A DNA stretch of 10,051 bases from Euryarchaeota archaeon UBA623 (GCA_002505325.1 DAUV01000128.1:1-10051); one strand, 5' to 3'; counted from the first letter of the stretch, positions 1 through 5,956 are shown. The notes: generated from the sequence alone by a model not told the origin. Made by a program: numbers and translations.

Positions 1-1
1 G

Positions 2-604
2 TCCAACCTCCCTGAAGATGCCACGGAGGAAGAGAGAACAGTCTACTTCGATGTCAAGTGCAGTATGGCACTAGAGGAGGCGATTGCATCTGCTGGCGGA
101 ATGCCGCGAATGGTGAGGACCGGTCACTCGTTCATGAAGCGAGAGTTGAGGGACAATCCCCAAGCCCCTATGGCAGGTGAGATGTCGGGGCACTTCTTCT
201 TGCACGACCGCTGGCCGGGCTTTGACGACTCACTCTACAACTCCGCGCGCTTGCTTGAGATAATCGGGCGCGACCCCGCTCCCTCAGATGGTGGTCCTTC
301 CTTCTCAGAGCGCTTCTCATTCCTGCCAGACTACCCTTCAACAGGGGAGGCTAAGGTCCCACTACCTGGTGAGCGAGAAGAAGTCATGATAGCCGTGCAG
401 GAAGCCTTCTCGGACATGGAGTGCTCCACAGTGGATGGCATTAGGGTGCGTTACGACGACGGTTGGTACCTGTGCCGACCAAGCAACACCGAAGCCATCC
501 TGGTGATGCGCGCGGAGGGCAGGACCGATGCTGCGCTGGAGAGTATCCTCGCGGACGTCAACGCCCGCATCGGGCACATGGCGGATCTCAGCGCGCTGCG
601 CTAA
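2..604 (+). CDS. manB: Phosphomannomutase/phosphoglucomutase, C-terminal part (5' truncated by window edge)
   Basis: This is the C-terminal 200 residues of an alpha-D-phosphohexomutase, which interconverts hexose 6-phosphate and 1-phosphate (Man or Glc) in the cytoplasm for nucleotide-sugar synthesis. The frame is open to base 2, so the start and the catalytic phosphoserine domain lie outside. Visible landmarks in fragment numbering are DVKCS (17-21), TGHSFMK (40-46), the domain 3 sugar-binding loop GEMSGH (59-64) followed by a GFDDSLY segment, and the domain 4 phosphate-binding loop RPSNTE (159-164). DVKCS, GEMSGHFF and the DGIRV...GW stretch before the last loop resemble Pseudomonas AlgC more than typical archaeal enzymes, which is a recognition from memory. 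The TAA stop overlaps the stop of the convergent membrane-protein gene. The fold is secure. Man versus Glc preference cannot be read from this part, and GlmM is less likely. Confidence 0.93.
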   Translation, partial: SNLPEDATEEERTVYFDVKCSMALEEAIASAGGMPRMVRTGHSFMKRELRDNPQAPMAGEMSGHFFLHDRWPGFDDSLYNSARLLEIIGRDPAPSDGGPSFSERFSFLPDYPSTGEAKVPLPGEREEVMIAVQEAFSDMECSTVDGIRVRYDDGWYLCRPSNTEAILVMRAEGRTDAALESILADVNARIGHMADLSALR

Positions 605-1167
605 TCTTCCAAGGAGTCAGCAGAGGCTAGTATTGGTAGAGCCACCAAAAGGCCGCATATACCAGCACAGAAGACTTGGAAGAATGCTCCAATGCCTCCC
701 GCGGCTGCCCCGAGAGCGCTGTCTCCGGCTATCTCTGCCATGGCATCGGCGAACAGAACGGTCCCAATCAGTGACACAGCGAGTTGGGCCCCAATTGCGT
801 AGAGTCCCATCATGACACCGCTCCTCTGGTAGTTGCGGACCTGGTTTCCGGCATATGCAATCACGAAAGGAACTACAGCTCCTACACCCGCTTGGACCCA
901 CATGAAAATCGAGTTGACCTCAATACCAATATTTTCGTACTCAGAAATCGAATCTCCAGTGACGGCTAATGCGAGAACTCCCATCAGTCCCACTAGAACT
1001 CCGTAAATCATCATGAGAATTCCCATAATCTTGGGCAGGGAGCTCTTCGGGCCAACCATCACAGCAGGTTGGCCATACGCTCCACCATCATCGCCAGCGG
1101 GGGCGGCATTCGGTGTTCCTGATAGTGTCGTTTCTTCGGGGGCTGCGCCCTCGTTGGCCTCTTCCAT
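601..1167 (-). CDS. Four-helix integral membrane protein of unknown function
   Basis: I do not recognise a family. The 188-residue product starts with a low-complexity, Ala/Pro/Gly/Glu-rich hydrophilic segment (about 1-43). Four hydrophobic segments follow at about 45-69, 87-106, 117-139 and 152-181, so a four-pass membrane protein is likely. There is no cleavable signal peptide. A basic loop NQVRNYQR (108-115) lies between helices 2 and 3, and two Cys (167, 171) lie in helix 4. The ATG at 1167 is the only reasonable start. No Shine-Dalgarno-like sequence precedes it, so a leaderless transcript is possible. It is transcribed towards the phosphomannomutase gene and overlaps it tail to tail in the shared bases CTAA. 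Its 82-bp upstream gap is shared with the divergent tRNA gene. Codon-by-codon composition looks like a real gene, but function is unknown. Confidence 0.8.
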   Translation of the reverse strand: MEEANEGAAPEETTLSGTPNAAPAGDDGGAYGQPAVMVGPKSSLPKIMGILMMIYGVLVGLMGVLALAVTGDSISEYENIGIEVNSIFMWVQAGVGAVVPFVIAYAGNQVRNYQRSGVMMGLYAIGAQLAVSLIGTVLFADAMAEIAGDSALGAAAGGIGAFFQVFCAGICGLLVALPILASADSLED

Positions 1168-1249
1168 GCACGTGTGTAAGTAATTCAGACCTTAGCATTG
1201 TCTACGGCACCGATTCTCTTATGCGGGTGCCTCAGGTGGCCGCGCTGAC

Positions 1250-1322
1250 GCCACTGTAGCTTAGTTGGTAGAGCACCTGATTCGTAATCAGGAGGTCGGG
1301 AGTTCAAGTCTCCCCAGTGGCT
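1250..1322 (+). tRNA. tRNA-Thr (anticodon CGU)
   Basis: A complete 73-nt cloverleaf can be folded by hand. The acceptor stem GCCACTG (1250-1256) pairs fully with CAGTGGC (1315-1321). The D arm is 1259-1274 with G18G19 at 1267-1268. The anticodon stem CCTGA/TCAGG (1276-1280/1288-1292) encloses the loop TTCGTAA, giving anticodon CGT at 1283-1285, which reads ACG (Thr). The variable loop is AGGTC. The T arm is GGGAG-TTCAAGT-CTCCC (1298-1314). The discriminator is U73 at 1322. G1-C72, C2-G71 and U73 fit known archaeal tRNA-Thr identity. There is no intron and no encoded CCA, so CCA must be added enzymatically. A weak TATA-like TTCTCTTATG lies at 1213-1222, about 28 bp or more upstream of base 1250. 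Base 1322 also belongs to the stop codon of the opposing pgk gene. Confidence 0.97.
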
Positions 1323-2626
1323 CATTCCGCTGGTTCGAGACCCAATGCACCGAGCAGTGGTCTGAACTTATCGTTTGAACGTGAGAGTGCGTCAATAACG
1401 GGCATTGGATCGCCTGAGAGCATTCCCAGTGCCGAACCACCTCCCGTGCTGTTGTGGCTGACCTCGCCTGCCATTCCACGCTGGTTGACCAACGCACTAG
1501 TGTGTCCGCCGCCGACGATAGACACCCCAGTAGACTCTGCGCACATGTTGAGAATCTCGATGGTTCCGAAGGCGAATTCAGGCAGCTCAAAGTATGAAGC
1601 CGGGCCGTTCCAAAGCACACAGCCGGCACCCGTAATTAGAGGCCGCATGTCCATCAATGTCTGAAAGCCGATGTCGTAGATAGGGTGTTGTGTTGGCAGT
1701 GCTCGGAGTTCCAACGGCTGGCGTTGGCCGTCCACCTCAACGGCGAGATCACGAGGCAAGAATAGTAGTTCCGAGTGGTCTGTGACCAGTCTTGCGGCCA
1801 TTTGCCAAGTCTTTTCGAATTCATCCCCCATAGTACCACGAATGAACTCCTTGTTGCTATTCCCAATGTCATGACCACTTGCCCACAGCATCAGGTTTCC
1901 AACTACTCCTACCATGACAATGGTGTCAACTACTTCACGGCCGATTAGATTGAGTGCTACTCTTAGAGAGTCGTCGCACTTCGCACCACCAAGAATTGCT
2001 ACATATGGCCTCGGGGGATCGTTAACAGCAAGGCTCAGTGACCTAATCTCATTGTTCATCAGCCGACCTGCGATGCAAGGCATCTCCTCAGCAAATCCGG
2101 TCAGAGTTGGAGAATTGCGGTGTGATGCTCCGAAGGCATCAGTAACGTAGACATCGGCCATAGCGGAAAGCTTTGTGACAATCTCAGAGTTGCGCTCCTC
2201 ATCCTCACTTACCTTCTCAGGGCCATACTCATCGGGGTGCATTCTGACGTTGTCTAGGAATACCTTCTCTCCGGGCTGAAGCGCCTCTATGGCCATTAGC
2301 GCCTCATCTCCGCAGATGTCAGAGACGAATTGAATTGGTTGGCCGAGTAGACGGGACAGTCGGTCACAGTGGCCCGACATATCGGTGAAGTCTTCCTTGC
2401 CTGGTCTCGACTGGTGTCCCATGATGACGACCTGTGCATCAGATAGGTCCCCTAGGGTCTCCAGTATCGAGCGTAGTCTACTGTCATCGAGGAATGCGCC
2501 GGTCGATGGATGGAGAGGAGAATTGACATCGGTTCTGTATAGCACAGTCCGTCCCGTAAGGCGGACGTCGTCCAGCGACAGGACGGTAGTCACGTTTGGC
2601 GGCACCAGCGGCCCCTCTATGGCCAT
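1322..2626 (-). CDS. pgk: Phosphoglycerate kinase, archaeal type
   Basis: Cytoplasmic glycolytic/gluconeogenic kinase transferring phosphate between 1,3-bisphosphoglycerate and ADP. It has 434 residues from the chosen start, slightly longer than the usual 390-415. N-domain substrate-binding motifs are YRTDVNSP (30-37), GHQSRPGK (70-77), FLDNVR (123-128) and VTDAFGASHR (161-170). Hinge and C-domain motifs are ILGGAKCDD (211-219), LWNGPASYFE (338-347), VGGGHTSA (371-378) and NSTGGGSAL (392-400). GHQSRPG followed by DF is typical of archaeal enzymes. The loop usually read as GGGD in bacteria and eukaryotes has His at 375. An upstream in-frame ATG at 2695 would add 23 residues unlike any PGK and would overlap the divergent M24 start, so the ATG at 2626 is preferred. 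No Shine-Dalgarno precedes it. The TGA stop overlaps the tRNA-Thr 3' base. Confidence 0.97.
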   Translation of the reverse strand: MAIEGPLVPPNVTTVLSLDDVRLTGRTVLYRTDVNSPLHPSTGAFLDDSRLRSILETLGDLSDAQVVIMGHQSRPGKEDFTDMSGHCDRLSRLLGQPIQFVSDICGDEALMAIEALQPGEKVFLDNVRMHPDEYGPEKVSEDEERNSEIVTKLSAMADVYVTDAFGASHRNSPTLTGFAEEMPCIAGRLMNNEIRSLSLAVNDPPRPYVAILGGAKCDDSLRVALNLIGREVVDTIVMVGVVGNLMLWASGHDIGNSNKEFIRGTMGDEFEKTWQMAARLVTDHSELLFLPRDLAVEVDGQRQPLELRALPTQHPIYDIGFQTLMDMRPLITGAGCVLWNGPASYFELPEFAFGTIEILNMCAESTGVSIVGGGHTSALVNQRGMAGEVSHNSTGGGSALGMLSGDPMPVIDALSRSNDKFRPLLGALGLEPAE

Positions 2627-2676
2627 TGTGGGTGCAGAACACACTCTGTGTGTTCCCACAATACCTTTTGTGGGTG
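2626..2676. repeat. TTGTGGG element in three copies between pgk and the M24 gene
   Basis: The spacer between two divergent genes holds TTGTGGGTG twice in direct orientation (2626-2634 and 2668-2676, 42 bp apart) and its inverse CCCACAA once (2655-2661). The inverse and the second direct copy form a hairpin-capable pair, CCCACA (2655-2660) with TGTGGG (2669-2674), around the loop ATACCTTT. The first copy begins on the last base of the pgk start codon complement. Spacing of about four helical turns would place both direct copies on one DNA face. An operator function is inferred. Confidence 0.5.
2637..2655. promoter_or_regulatory. Perfect 8-bp inverted repeat in divergent promoter region (candidate operator)
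   Basis: GAACACAC-TCT-GTGTGTTC is a perfect 8+8 bp inverted repeat with a 3-bp spacer. It lies 11 bp upstream of the pgk ATG and 38 bp upstream of the M24 ATG. Its form suits a dimeric helix-turn-helix regulator or, in RNA, a hairpin just upstream of the pgk start. No convincing TATA box can be named for either gene; ATACCTTTT (2661-2669) is the most A/T-rich stretch. The repeat is seen directly and its role is inferred. Confidence 0.45.
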
Positions 2677-2693
2677 ACTCTAGAAGCGTTAGC

Positions 2694-3947
2694 ATGAGTT
2701 GGGATGCCGAGCGTATTTCAGGCCCGGACGGCGAGGACTGGAGGGTTCCCGTATCAGAATTGGAAACGAGGCAATCTAGGCTTTCTGAGGCACTTGCCCA
2801 AGCTGGCCATGAATCCGTGCTAATTGACGACCCAGTCGAACTCTACTGGTTAACTGGAGGCCGGCAGAACTCACTGCTGCTGATCGGCGCAGAAGGCTCA
2901 GGAGTATCAAACACCCAATGGGTCAGGCGCTCTCTACAGCGGGCCCGTCACGAAGCAGGGGGCAGTGATTCGCCCCACTCAGTAGTAGCCAGACCTGGAA
3001 TGAGTGAATTTGAGGTTTCTCTCAGTGAAGTAGGGTGCACTCAGACCCCAGGGATGCTGGCCGCCAAGGTACCGAAATCTAGGTGGTCCTTCCTGTCATC
3101 GAAAATAGATGGTTTAGATGGCGAAAGTGAGGACTGTACGGGTATACTGTATTCACTCAGGGAGACCAAGTCGGAATGGGAACTTGAGATGCACCGCGAG
3201 AGTGGTCGGATTAATCGGATGATGTTTGATGTGATTCGTGACCAAGGGGGCATCGGACAGACCGAAATCGAGATGGCTGGGGCTGCCGATGAGGTGAGTA
3301 GGGCTGCGGGATTTGGTGGACGTATCAGAATGAGGACTTGGCCAATGGACTGCGATAGGGTGGTTATCGCCGCCGGTCGTTCTGGTGCGGTGCCCTCATA
3401 CTTCGACTCGGGAGTAGCTGGACTTGGAGCCAGTCCAATAGCCTCACTGGGTGCAGGCTTTGCCAGAGTAGTCATGGGTGAGCCAGTGCTTGTGGACATT
3501 GTCCACGTCCACCGTGGCTATGTCTCAGATTGCACTCGAATGTTCAGCGCTGGCCGACTCTCCGACGAGTGGATGCAGAAACTCAATGACATGGAAGAAG
3601 TCGCTGACTTCGTCATAGACAGCCTTGGAAAAGGAGTAGATTGCTCGACTGTCTGGGACGAAGGGAGTGCAATGGTAACGGAAATGGGTCATGCAAGTCA
3701 CCTGATGGGGATGCCTCCTGATCAGGCTAGATTCCTTGGGCATTCTGTCGGCCTTGAGCTAGATGAGACGCCGGTGATAGCAAGTGGTTTCGACCAGCCC
3801 CTGCAAAAGGGTGGTACTATGGCCATCGAGCCCAAAGTAATCTATTCCGAAGGAGCAATTGGGGTCGAGGACACATGGGTGCGCGGTGCAGACGGGATGG
3901 AGTGTCTGACGATGGGTGAATCCTTTCCGCTACTGACGGAGTGGTAG
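2694..3947 (+). CDS. M24-family metallopeptidase (Xaa-Pro aminopeptidase/dipeptidase-like)
   Basis: The 417-residue product has a creatinase-like N domain (about 20-150, with the 'DDPVELYWLTG' segment at 45-55) and a C-terminal pita-bread M24 domain (about 165-410). All five predicted dimetal ligands are present: D268 (VDI), D279 (SDCTR), H350 (GHSVGLELDE), E379 (IEP) and E392 (VED). D-to-D spacing of 11 and H-to-E spacing of 29 match E. coli aminopeptidase P. The accessory histidines of that enzyme are replaced: the residue seven after the metal His is D357, and the upstream His site falls in SPIASLGAG (247-255). I recall a widespread 'GLELDE' subfamily with the same pattern, so peptidase activity is likely but specificity is uncertain. 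ATG 2694 is chosen because residues before it (open frame back to 2385) are antisense to pgk. The next gene starts 1 bp after the stop. Confidence 0.9.
   Translation: MSWDAERISGPDGEDWRVPVSELETRQSRLSEALAQAGHESVLIDDPVELYWLTGGRQNSLLLIGAEGSGVSNTQWVRRSLQRARHEAGGSDSPHSVVARPGMSEFEVSLSEVGCTQTPGMLAAKVPKSRWSFLSSKIDGLDGESEDCTGILYSLRETKSEWELEMHRESGRINRMMFDVIRDQGGIGQTEIEMAGAADEVSRAAGFGGRIRMRTWPMDCDRVVIAAGRSGAVPSYFDSGVAGLGASPIASLGAGFARVVMGEPVLVDIVHVHRGYVSDCTRMFSAGRLSDEWMQKLNDMEEVADFVIDSLGKGVDCSTVWDEGSAMVTEMGHASHLMGMPPDQARFLGHSVGLELDETPVIASGFDQPLQKGGTMAIEPKVIYSEGAIGVEDTWVRGADGMECLTMGESFPLLTEW
3938..3944 (+). promoter_or_regulatory. Ribosome binding site of the MIP18-like gene, inside the M24 gene end
   Basis: GGAGTGG lies in the last codons of the M24 gene, with GGAG ending 7 nt before the ATG at 3949. 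The site sits across the upstream stop, so the two genes are probably translated in sequence from one mRNA. Confidence 0.55.
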
Positions 3948-3948
3948 C

Positions 3949-4242
3949 ATGAGCAGGGCCAAACGGAAAGCACAGATGAGGCTCGCCAAAGTACTGCGAG
4001 ATCGTAACGAGCCGCACGGAAAACCGATTACAGACGAGTCGATTATGAGAGGAGTGGAGGTTGACGATTCTGGAATAGTGGAATTATGGGTAAGGCCCCC
4101 TCATCCGCACTGTCCATGCTGCCTCGATGACTTGATTAACCTCAGGAACGAGATATCATCCCAGAAAGGAGTGCTTGGATGTCATGTCGAAGTGGTAGGA
4201 ATACCTCATGCAGAACGATGGACTGCTGCTGTAAACGAATAA
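3949..4242 (+). CDS. Small MIP18/DUF59-like protein (Fe-S assembly family, divergent)
   Basis: The 97-residue protein has a basic N terminus (MSRAKRKAQMR) and then a segment from about 27 to 92 matching the MIP18/PaaD (DUF59) pattern: an acid-leading helix (ITDESI), the strand 'GVEVDDSGIVELWVRP', a proline-cysteine turn (PHCPCC, 53-58), a helix of about 15 residues, then 'GVLGCHVEVVG' and a late Trp (W91). Family members assist Fe-S cluster assembly or transfer, and a Cys in the turn is the usual functional residue. Here there are three (C55, C57, C58) plus C78. The match is by pattern only and the sequence is divergent, so a related alpha/beta fold without an Fe-S role is possible. The gene follows the M24 peptidase after 1 bp, clearly in one operon, and ends at the A/T palindrome. 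Confidence 0.6.
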   Translation: MSRAKRKAQMRLAKVLRDRNEPHGKPITDESIMRGVEVDDSGIVELWVRPPHPHCPCCLDDLINLRNEISSQKGVLGCHVEVVGIPHAERWTAAVNE

Positions 4243-4250
4243 ATTAAATT

Positions 4251-4278
4251 AAAATTATTAATAATTATTAATAATATT
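4251..4278. terminator. A/T-only palindrome between convergent genes, likely bidirectional terminator
   Basis: Bases 4238-4279 contain only A and T. Within them 4254-4275 is a perfect 22-bp palindrome built from two tandem copies of ATTATTAATA (4254-4263, 4264-4273). The symmetry extends to 4251-4278 with one mismatched pair. It lies between the stop of the MIP18-like gene (4242) and the stop of the small membrane gene (4279). Archaeal termination relies on T-rich non-template tracts, and this element offers T-containing tracts in both directions. The composition contrasts sharply with the rest of the window. Confidence 0.6.
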
Positions 4279-4446
4279 TCATTCCTCTGATTCAGCGACC
4301 GTTTCTGAGTCCTTCCGCGACATTCTCTCCTCTACTTCGTGCATCTTCGAGGTGAAACGTCCTGAAATCCACCAGACCGCGATTATGATTGCAGTGATAT
4401 CGAATATCAGCACGGCGAGAAACTCGGTATCCGTCCAATCTACCAT
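4279..4446 (-). CDS. 55-residue single-pass membrane protein (small ORF)
   Basis: This small frame runs from ATG at 4446 to TGA at 4279-4281. Its product is a short acidic N terminus (MVDWTDTE), one strongly hydrophobic helix at about 9-28 with a paired Trp near its end (AVWWISG), and a charged hydrophilic tail rich in Glu, Arg and Ser (29-55). The layout suggests one membrane helix with the longer charged tail on the other face. It starts 8 nt after the ferredoxin stop in the same direction and is preceded by AGGTG, so it is probably the last gene of the three-gene operon. Its stop abuts the A/T terminator, which supports a real coding unit. No family is recognised. It may anchor or modulate a partner from the operon, which is inference. 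Confidence 0.68.
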   Translation of the reverse strand: MVDWTDTEFLAVLIFDITAIIIAVWWISGRFTSKMHEVEERMSRKDSETVAESEE

Positions 4447-4454
4447 TCAAGCAC

Positions 4455-4754
4455 CTACAATGGAGGTATCAAATCGATATCGCATGAGCCTATTGGATGA
4501 ATACAGCATGTGAGCGTACCGCCTGCAGCCACTAGATCTTCGTCAAGCCCGGGAGGAAGCTCATCAGGTAGGTCCACCTGACCGCTGATCAGTCTTACGA
4601 GACATGTCCCACAGTTGCCTGAGGTGCAGTTAGTGGGAATTTCTACTCCTGCCAACTCAGCAATCTCTACAATTGGGGTATCTGGAACCACTCTGGCAGT
4701 TCCCATGGGTTTCGAGCCACGGAAGAACCGGATAACCGGAGTCTCTTCGGACAT
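4455..4754 (-). CDS. Plant-type [2Fe-2S] ferredoxin
   Basis: The 99-residue protein fits the beta-grasp ferredoxin fold. The cluster ligands are C43, C48 and C51 (C-x4-C-x2-C in CTSGNCGTC) and C83 in LTCC, about 31 residues later, the usual plant-type arrangement. C84 is an extra neighbouring Cys. The N-terminal strand pair (VIRFFRG, TARVV) and the helix 'PIVEIAELAGVEIP' before the cluster loop also fit. It should act as a soluble one-electron carrier, but its partner is not evident from sequence. It lies 9 nt downstream of the HhH/zinc-ribbon gene and 8 nt upstream of the small membrane gene, all on one strand, so the three are probably co-transcribed. The length and the short acidic C-terminal region argue against a fused oxidoreductase domain. 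Confidence 0.92.
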   Translation of the reverse strand: MSEETPVIRFFRGSKPMGTARVVPDTPIVEIAELAGVEIPTNCTSGNCGTCLVRLISGQVDLPDELPPGLDEDLVAAGGTLTCCIHPIGSCDIDLIPPL

Positions 4755-4763
4755 GGACCTGCC

Positions 4764-5855
4764 TCAGCGGTCTTCCCAGCGAGTCCATCTTCCTGTCTGC
4801 TTGTTGAAGACCAGTCCAGCCTTTTTCATCCACTTGTTGAATTTCGTTGCACCCGCGCCGGTTGCTATGATGAATTCCTCACGGTGCTCCTGAGCCTGGA
4901 TGTAACCCTTCGCCGCTATGGTTTGGTCAATCCAGTCATCTATGCTCATCAGCACTCCAGAGAGTTTGCTTGACTCTACCGCCGCCTCAAGTTCTTCGGC
5001 CGAGGCGCCAGTGGATTCAAGATCGCGAATCATTTGTTCAGAGACCGTGGAAGTTTTCTTCTTCTTCGGTTGCCGAGATACTGGCAGCCGGGGTTTCTTC
5101 TTCGTGTCTATCTTAATTCTTGAGCCGTTGGCCAAGCGGTCTTCGACGATCTGGGCCATTGGGGCTCTGAACTCCTCCTCACACTCCCAGCAGACAAGTG
5201 AATAATCTGTCATATCTTCGACCACATTACTTCCCAGTGGGTCGATTTCCTCGCCACAGGAAGGGCATGCGTGGAGGCATATCTTTGGTACAATTTTTCT
5301 GCGGAAGTCGACGATATCCTGCGGAGTTCCAACCAGTTCGAGCATCTCGTGATCTCTCGCTGCCTCTAGCCCTCTGGTCTCTAACTGGTCACGCAATTTG
5401 GAGCGTTGCTCAACCTTAGACTCGTCGTCGAAGGTGTTCTCCAGTTTGACAATCAGTTCGATGGTCTTGCCGAGCCTGTTCATCACCAACTTCTTGTTGC
5501 GAAATGCCTCGACCCTTGCCATCCTGAGCTGTTCCTTCTTCTCGAGCAATTCAGCGTGTAGATCCTTCTGCTCTCGCTTGAAGCGTTGCTCCTCTATCTT
5601 GTCGACCTTCTTCTTACCCCGGTCAGACAATACATCAGCTAGGAATCTCTGCTTACTGGAGTCGCGCGGGCCCGAGCGCACAGCATCGAGAACGGATTCA
5701 GCGACTTTCTTCTTGAGTCCGTAGTTGTTGATTAGAGTGGTGACGTCGAACTTCTTCAGATCACCTACCTTAACCCCGCTGTCAGAGAGGATGTGTGCGG
5801 TGTTCTCGTCTATGCCGCGTCTGAGCAGCGCAAGATAGGTGTCCTTCTTTGCCAT
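4764..5855 (-). CDS. Unknown protein with HhH-like N domain, coiled coil and zinc ribbon
   Basis: I recognise no named family. The 363-residue protein appears modular. Residues 5-61 look like a helix-hairpin-helix-type nucleic-acid-binding domain (LLRRGIDENTAHIL, then GLKKKVAESVLDAVRSG). Residues about 78-170 are highly charged (KKK, EEQRFKREQ, LLEKKEQL) and probably form a long helix or coiled coil. A four-Cys zinc ribbon follows: CPSC (197-200) and CWEC (222-225), with C193 and H195 just before. A lysine-rich linker (251-267) leads to a C-terminal helical segment with an aromatic end (KQTGRWTRW). The combination suggests a DNA- or RNA-binding protein. AGGATGA about 7 nt before the ATG serves as a ribosome binding site. 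It heads an operon with a ferredoxin and a small membrane protein. A 101-bp gap separates it from ksgA, so it may have its own promoter. Confidence 0.88.
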   Translation of the reverse strand: MAKKDTYLALLRRGIDENTAHILSDSGVKVGDLKKFDVTTLINNYGLKKKVAESVLDAVRSGPRDSSKQRFLADVLSDRGKKKVDKIEEQRFKREQKDLHAELLEKKEQLRMARVEAFRNKKLVMNRLGKTIELIVKLENTFDDESKVEQRSKLRDQLETRGLEAARDHEMLELVGTPQDIVDFRRKIVPKICLHACPSCGEEIDPLGSNVVEDMTDYSLVCWECEEEFRAPMAQIVEDRLANGSRIKIDTKKKPRLPVSRQPKKKKTSTVSEQMIRDLESTGASAEELEAAVESSKLSGVLMSIDDWIDQTIAAKGYIQAQEHREEFIIATGAGATKFNKWMKKAGLVFNKQTGRWTRWEDR

Positions 5856-5956
5856 GTGTATTCATCCTAGCCTGAGCCCGTCGCGTGACCCGCTGCCCTG
5901 ACCTGCGGAACCGTGGGCCCTCTATCAAGGCGCTGTCAAAACCCTCTCATATCAGT

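Noticed and set aside
2385..2693. N-terminal extension of the M24 protein back to ATG 2385
   Set aside because: These 103 codons are antisense to the conserved N domain of PGK, and the product resembles no M24 N terminus. The family pattern fits a start at 2694.
2627..2695. Upstream pgk start at 2695
   Set aside because: It adds 23 residues unlike PGK and would overlap the divergent M24 start codon and the repeat-rich spacer.
3041..3499. 152-residue minus-strand ORF
   Set aside because: It lies wholly inside the M24 gene on the other strand and reads as a Ser/Pro-rich shadow of that frame.
5856..5956. Gap between ksgA and the HhH/zinc-ribbon gene, searched for a small gene or RNA
   Set aside because: I find no frame with a start and ribosome binding site, no tRNA-like fold and no strong hairpin. 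It probably holds only the downstream operon's promoter, which I cannot place.
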